This document shows, in pieces, positions 58,692 to 64,000 of a stretch of 64,000 nt of DNA; the first letter of the stretch is position 1; the number at the start of each line of letters is the position of its first letter. The translations under genes and the position numbers were made by a program. Source of the DNA: Eurosta solidaginis (Eukaryota; Arthropoda; Insecta; Diptera; Tephritidae); assembly GCF_040869045.1 (NCBI RefSeq), contig NC_090323.1:155206426-155270425 (forward strand), in the 5' to 3' direction. Below the pieces are notes generated by a model, which was not told the origin of the DNA, searched no databases, and was given only the letters and a program-made list of their open reading frames with translations.

Positions 58692-59345
58692 TCATTACTT
58701 ACTTAATTGGCGCTTAACCGTTTAAACGGTTATGGCCGTCTAACAAAGCGCGCCAGTCGCTTCTTCGCTCTGCCAACTGGCGCCAATTCGTCACACCAAG
58801 GGGTTTAAATCGTTTTCTACTTGGTCCTTCCAGCGGAATGGGGGCCGCCCTCTTCCTCCATAGGCGGATTCCGATAAAAACACTTTCTTAGCCGGAGCGT
58901 CGTCTTTCATTCGCATAATATTGCCTAGCCAGCGTAGCCGCTGCATTTTAATTCGCTGTAGTTATGTCTGCGTAAAGCTCGTACAGCTCATCGTTAAATG
59001 TTCTTCGGCACTCGCCATCGCCAACGCGTAGAGGTCCATAAATCTTTCGAAGAACTTTTCTCTCGAACACTCCCAGAGCCGCTTCATCTGATGTTGTTAT
59101 TCTGCACCATATAGCAGAACGGGTACGATAAATGACTTGTATAGTATGATTTTCGTTTGCCGAGAGAGTCCAAAGTAGCATTTATTGGTAAGAGTGATTT
59201 TTCGCTGTATTTCAGAGCTGATGTTGTTGTTAGTGTTAATGCTGGTTCCTATTTAAACGAAGTCTTTTAATATTTTGAAATTATGGCAGCCAACAGTACC
59301 CCATCAAACACATCTTTACCGCTTCTTTTTCCATATGTAATTTTT
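58692..59345 (-). mobile_element. RTE-like LINE, 3' fragment
   Basis: Inverse of the C-terminal region and tail of the 40.5-kb family: TTACTTACTTAATTGGCGCT at the left end, the strand-inverted RWKDQ region, and at 59181-58948 the frame with TTSDEAALGVFERKVLRKIY and GPLRVGDGECRRTFNDELYE. It stops short of the catalytic YADD motif. Confidence 0.75.
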
Positions 59346-60015
59346 ATTATACCAAAGGAAAAAAATGTTTAACCCACCCTAATATGTATATATTTACATG
59401 TGTAATTTATGTATATTCTCGATATATCCGATAAGTCGAGTTTCCTTAATTGCTATAGTTTATAAATCGATAACGTCCCGATATGTGATATCGACACATT
59501 GACTCATTTTTGCATCACTAACTCACAATAAACGGGCAAAAGGTAAAAAAGTAAATAAGCTAAAATGTATGTAGAACACACTTAAAAATATTCGCAATAT
59601 TGCATGAGCCCTAGATATTACTTTACTACGTGCTTTAAACTGGTTTACAAGTGGAAGAAGAAAAAATAAAGCCAAACATGAAATTTTTTATTTATTGTGT
59701 CATTCCACGATCGTTTGACTTTCCGTGAGTTACTTTAAAGATTTTGAATGCCATTTAGGTTATTCCATGAAATTGGATTGCCCTTGTTTTTCCAAAAACT
59801 TTCGAAATAAAACTGCTATACATTTCAGACCGAGCTTCCTCTCATAAATTGTTATTCCGGCCCACAACTGCGTCTATATAGGAACAGTCAGTGCAGCTTA
59901 ATACAGCCATAGGTCACTATCTACTAAGATTGCTAAACTCTTCCAATCATTCCATTTTTATAAGTTATATCTACCACTAAACACATCTTCCAATCTATAC
60001 CTTTTAATATTCTAG
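59346..60015 (+). other. End of the 20-kb intron
   Basis: AT-rich; it includes short ATCGATA-type motifs near 59465-59490. It ends with the acceptor ATATTCTAG at 60007-60015. Confidence 0.5.
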
Positions 60016-60255
60016 GCCGCGTACATGATTGTCGATGAGATGCATGAAGAACATCCCGAATTGTTGCGCGATCAATATTGGGAATGCGTAGTGCCTAAGG
60101 AGTTACCATACACTGTCGCATCGGAACATTATCGACGCGAAGAGCCCAAAGGTTCGGCAGAAAATTACAAAGTAAAGAAAGAGGATGCCATGTACGCCAA
60201 TATAGTGCCTGGTAGCGGTAAACGTGGACTTGTCGACGATGTTTACGCGGATTAT
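60016..60255 (+). CDS. Best: Bestrophin, exon after the calcium clasp
   Basis: Acceptor TTTTAATATTCTAG ends at 60015; donor is GTAAGT at 60256; 80 codons, phase 0. It encodes AAYMIVDEMHEEHPELLRDQ then YWE, PYTVASEHYRREEPKGSAEN and a VYADY end. This matches the cytosolic segment that wraps around neighbouring subunits in bestrophin pentamers (VDEMH...P....D.YW......PYT.AS...R...F.GS). No disruption. The next intron is only 62 bp. Confidence 0.95.
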
Positions 60256-60317
60256 GTAAGTAAATTATATATATGATTATATTTGAACTCAATTAATTGC
60301 TATTTTATCATAAACAG

Positions 60318-60633
60318 GAAAGTGTCGACACACCCATGGTAGAGCGCCGCAAAAATAATTGGCTTGTTAGACAGCTCTCACGCATGGGTTCGATACGTAG
60401 TCAATCGACTGCTTATTCATCGAGTGGTATGACTCCAAATCGTCATCGCTTGAATTCGGTTTACTCTAGCCCTGAATCTGGTATGCCAGTTAGTATACTA
60501 CAGCAACAACAACAACAACAAGCTCAACAACACCAACAAGGTCATCTAATTCAAATGCAATCTAAACCAAGCTTTTATGGCAAATTTGTAAATCGAAAAT
60601 CACAGCGTGCGCAGAAGCAACTCATTAAGCAAA
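60318..60633 (+). CDS. Best: Bestrophin, exon of the variable C-terminal tail with polyQ
   Basis: Acceptor TATCATAAACAG ends at 60317; donor is GTAAGT at 60634. It has 105 codons plus one base (phase 1), so at least one more coding exon is needed and none is seen before 64000. It encodes ESVDTPMVERRKNNWLVRQL then SRMGSIRSQSTAYSSSGM, a Ser/Thr-rich low-complexity tail, a glutamine tract (LQQQQQQQAQQHQQG) made of CAA/CAG codons, and a basic end (KFVNRKSQRAQKQLIKQ). Bestrophin tails are poorly conserved; the polyQ is likely a variable, disordered segment. Serines beside Arg are possible kinase sites (inference). Confidence 0.92.
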
Positions 60634-60639
60634 GTAAGT

Positions 60640-61413
60640 ACATAGATATTGGCATCTTAGTGGAATATCGTATTATCTCGAAACTAAATTTGAAAACGCA
60701 AACGAAAAAATTTTAGAATTTGAGATTGGGCATTTCTTAAAAGGGTGTTTCTCAAAAGTTTTCTGAGATTTTAGAAATCAATAAAGTATGAAATAGGTCG
60801 CATACAGGCTATTGGTTATTTCGAGCAACCAGACATTTTGACTTTTCAGAACGGTCTCATTTTTTGGGAAAATAAGAGGAACTATAAAATAAATTTTACT
60901 TCACGAACTTTCCATAACTTTTTAAGAGGAAAAAAATATTATGGGATGACAATATACATCCTCGTTCGTTACCAACACATTTGAACTCAAAAATGATGCA
61001 CAGGAGCAGATAAAATATTCTGAGCTTAGATGATGCAATGAAATTTATCTTGCGATCAGCCTAACATAGACTCGTACTCCACACTCCTGCCTTTACTAAG
61101 CCTTTTTGAACCGCACTCAGACAAACGATAATATTATATTTTCCACGGTTCCACACCTGCAGGGCCGCCAATAATCTCCACATCACTTATGCTGAGGGCC
61201 AAACCTGTGTGTGTAATATATAGAAACATGAGTTCATTGGGTCCGCAGAACTATAACTCGAATACAAATAATACACCCTTCCTCCATGATAGAGAGCGAA
61301 AAAATATGAGGAAATTTAATTGGTGTAGGGAGGGAAGTTGGAGACAGGGAGTCGGAGTTGGATAGAGACTAATGGAGTGAGGGATGGACAAGACTTAGAA
61401 GGAAAATAAAAGA
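60640..61413 (+). other. Last visible intron, no recognised element
   Basis: AT-rich, with GGGAGGGAAGTTGGAGACAG-like purine-rich text near 61325 that resembles the core of the small Helitron at 54791-55360. No exon is found. Confidence 0.4.
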
Positions 61414-63724
61414 AACAAGTGAGAGAGGCTAAGTTCAAGTGTAACCGAACATTATATACTCAGCTGAGAGCTTTGGAGACAAAATAAGGGAAAATTACCA
61501 TGTAGGAAAATGAACCTAGGGTAACCCTGGAATGTGTTTGTATGACATGTATATCAAATGAAAGGTGCTAATGAGAATTTTAAAAGGGATGGGGCCTTAG
61601 TTCTATAGGTGTACGCCTTTTCGAGATATCGCCATAAAGGTGGACCAGGGGTGACTCTATAACGTTTTGTACGATATGGGTATCAAATTAAAGGTACTAG
61701 TGAGGGTTTTAAAAGGGAGTGGCCCTTAGTTGTATATTTGAAGGCGTTTTCGAGATATCGATCAAAATGTGGACCAGGGTGACCCAGAACATCTTCTGTC
61801 GGCTACCGCTTATTTATTTATATATGTAATACCACGATACTGTTCCTGCCAAGATTCCAAGGGCTTTTGATTTCGCTCTGCAGAACTTTTTCATTTTCTT
61901 CTACTTAATATGGTAGGTTTGACACCCATTTTAAGTTATGTTTTGCGTCAATAAACCAATCCAATTACCATTTTTCATCCTTTTTTATACTCAGCTGAGC
62001 AGAGCTCACAGAGTATATTAACTTTGTTCGCATAACGGTAATCCGTAATGGCATAAACTAATCGAGATAGATATAGACATCTATATATCAAAATGATCTG
62101 GGTGAAAAAAGAAATTCTTTTAGCCATGTCCGTCCGTCCGTCCTTCCGTCTTTAAACACGATAACTTGAGAAAATTTTGAGGTATCTTGATGATATTGGG
62201 TATGTAGGTTCCTGGGCGCTCATCTCAGATCGCTATTTAAAATGAACGAAATCGGACTACAACCACGCCCACTTTTTCGATATCGAAAACTTCGAAAAAC
62301 CGGTAAAGTGCGATAATTCATTACCAAAGATAAAGCGATGAAACTTGGTAGGTGCGTTAACCTTATGACACAAAATAGAAAATTAGAAAAATTTTGGACA
62401 ATGGGCGTGCCACGGCCCACTTTTAAAAGAAGGTAATTTCAAAGTTTTGAAAGCTGTAATTTGGCAGTCGGTGAAGATATCATGATGAAATTTGGTAGGC
62501 ACGTTACTCCTATTATGTGTGCTAAGTGTATGCTAGGGTTACCCTAGGTTCATTTTGCCAAATGGTGATGTTCCCTTATTTTGTCTCCAAAGCTCTCAGC
62601 TGAGTTCGGTTATACCCGAACTTAGCCTTCCTTACTTGTTCATATTTGGTATGGCATTGACTTATGGCATTTTTTAAATTTTTCGTAATTTTCGATATCA
62701 AAAAAGTGGGCGTGGTCATTGTCGGATTTCGGCCATTTTATAACAAGATAAGGTGAGTTCAGATAAGTACGTGAACTAAGTTTAGTAAAGATATATCGAT
62801 TTTTGCTCAAGTTATCGTGTTAACGTCGGAACGACAGACGGTCGACTGTATATAAAAACTGGGCGTGGCTTCAACCGATTTCGCCCATTTTCACAGTTAC
62901 CGTCATAGAATCTATGCCCCTACCAAATTTCACAAGGATTGGTAAATTTTTGTTCGACTAAAAGTATTCTACACAAATTAAATGAAAAAGGGGGGAGCCA
63001 CGCCCATTTTGAAAATTTGTTTTATTTTTGTATTTTGTTGCACCATGTCATTACTGGAGTTGAATGTTGACATAATTTACTTATATAGTGTAAATATATT
63101 AAATTTTTTTGTTAAAATTTGAATTTAAATTTTTTTTTTTTAAGTGGCCGTGTTCATAATCCGATTTTGCTAATTGTTATTTAGCACACATATAGTAATA
63201 GGATTAACGTTCCTGCCAAATTTCATCATGATATCTTCAACGGCTGCCAAATTACAGCTTGCAAAACTTTGAAATTACCTTCTTTTAAAAGTGGGCGGTG
63301 CCACGCCCATTGTCCAAAATTTTACTAATTTTCTATTCTTCGCCATAAGGTCAACCCACGTACCAAATTGCATCGCTTTAGCCGTCTTTGGTAATGAATT
63401 ATCGTACTTTTTCGGTTTTTCGAAATTTTCGATATCGAAAAAGTGGGCGTGGTTATGGTCCGATTTCGTTCATTTTAAATAGCGGTCTGAGATGAGTACC
63501 CAGGAACCTACATACCAAATTTCATCAAGATACCTCGAAATTTACTCAAGTTATCGTGTTTACAGACGGACGGACGGACGGACATGGCTAAATGAATTTC
63601 TTTTTTCGCCCAGATCATTTTGATATATAGTAGTCTATATCTATCTCGATTAGTTTATGCCGTTACGGATTACCGTTATGCGAACAAAATTAATATACTC
63701 TGTGAGCTCTGCTCAGCTGAGTAC
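61414..63724 (-). mobile_element. DINE-like element 9, interrupted by element 10
   Basis: Left end AACAAGTGAGAGAGGCTAAG plus hairpin; one to two satellite monomers (about 61555-61780); body resumes at 62641 after the nested copy; (GTCY)n at 63563-63583; right end GCTCTGCTCAGCTGAGTAC. Complete at both ends. Confidence 0.78.
61987..62640 (+). mobile_element. DINE-like element 10, nested, satellite-free
   Basis: ATACTCAGCTGAGCAGAGCT to CTTAGCCTTCCTTACTTGT, inserted in the opposite orientation into element 9. The interrupted sequence (TTTCATCC..TTTTTT / CATATTTGGTA) is continuous in other copies (compare 54360-54380), fixing the insertion point between T residues. The satellite core is deleted. 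Confidence 0.82.
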
Positions 63725-63727
63725 AAA

Positions 63728-63806
63728 AAATTGGGAAAGCGAGGCTCACTTTTAAATGTAGGCAAATAAATTTTTGGACAGGACAAAGTCTGCCGGGTAA
63801 GGTAGT
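63728..63806 (+). mobile_element. Helitron 3' end fragment
   Basis: GGGAAAGCGAGGCTCACTTTT and GTCTGCCGGGTAAGGTAG resemble the 3' end text at 38256-38379 and 55330-55360; the final CTAG is mutated. Confidence 0.4.
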
Positions 63807-63844
63807 ACAATATTAAAAAGCAACCCAAAATACAACGGACAGCC

Positions 63845-64000
63845 TAAGCTCGGGTGGTGTCCAACAGACGTGTTAAATGTAAATCATGCCCTACCATTGG
63901 GCGCCAGATTACTGTAGCGTTTTTCATGCGTAAATTATAGTAGTGAAGAAAGCAGCAGAAATTCTAGAGGAAGCGTGCTTAAGCTGCAGTCGCGTCAATT
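63845..64000 (+). pseudogene. LINE RNase H fragment running off the window
   Basis: It shares GTGAAGAAAGCAGCAGAAAT-like and GGAAGCGTGCTTAAGCTGCA text with 31940-32010. It reads AAEILEEACLSCSRV in one frame. It continues beyond 64000. Confidence 0.55.

Overview
The window is AT-rich animal DNA with GT-AG introns. It most likely comes from a schizophoran fly, and a tephritid-type fruit fly would fit. The basis is Drosophila-like bestrophin exons combined with very abundant mini-me/DINE-1-like repeats that carry (GTCY)n tracts. Species is inference.

The only clear host gene is one bestrophin (Ca2+-gated anion channel) on the + strand. Seven coding exons are visible at 21730-21840, 28253-28439, 28518-28886, 30693-30812, 39524-39631, 60016-60255 and 60318-60633. 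They join in frame and give a contiguous protein from the first transmembrane region through the pore neck and the EDDDD calcium clasp into a polyQ-containing C-terminal tail. The start codon exon and the last exon(s) are not found; the 3' part must lie beyond 64000. Introns are either tiny (78 and 62 bp) or huge (6.4, 8.7 and 20.4 kb), and the huge ones are filled with mobile DNA.

The rest is mobile elements and satellites. (1) 1-16600: the 3' end of a Jockey-type retrotransposon, then a series of DINE-1/Helentron-like elements. Each has a 5' end ATACTCAGTTGAG, a (GTCY)n tract, conserved CCACGCCC blocks, a central array of ~127-bp satellite monomers, a 3' hairpin and the terminus ACTTGTT. 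Element-scale duplications (2061 bp and about 2.5 kb) and a second satellite (GGACAAACG-rich) occur here. (2) 16600-21700: a tRNA-derived SINE with target duplication, RTE-like LINE fragments, and a solo LTR inside an old DINE copy. (3) 21.7-39.6 kb: bestrophin exons separated by DINE-like elements, a 148-bp MITE, a foldback element, a 2.48-kb DNA transposon with long inverted repeats and a TTATTA duplication, minisatellites and hAT debris. (4) 39.6-60 kb: one intron with a broken RTE-like LINE, a decayed hAT, several DINE copies, an internally deleted Ty3/Gypsy-like LTR element with a SAP-domain Gag (perfect ATAT target duplication), a decayed ORF of unknown origin, and a small Helitron whose internal sequence is related to the 127-bp satellite. 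(5) 60.6-64 kb: a DINE inserted into another DINE, and an RNase H fragment of a LINE running off the edge.

No operon-like or defence-type system is visible. The most interesting signal is the satellite-carrying Helentron-like family: nested higher-order repeats with a readable unequal-crossover junction, satellite sequence shared with a different Helitron, and repeated insertion next to exons of one channel gene.
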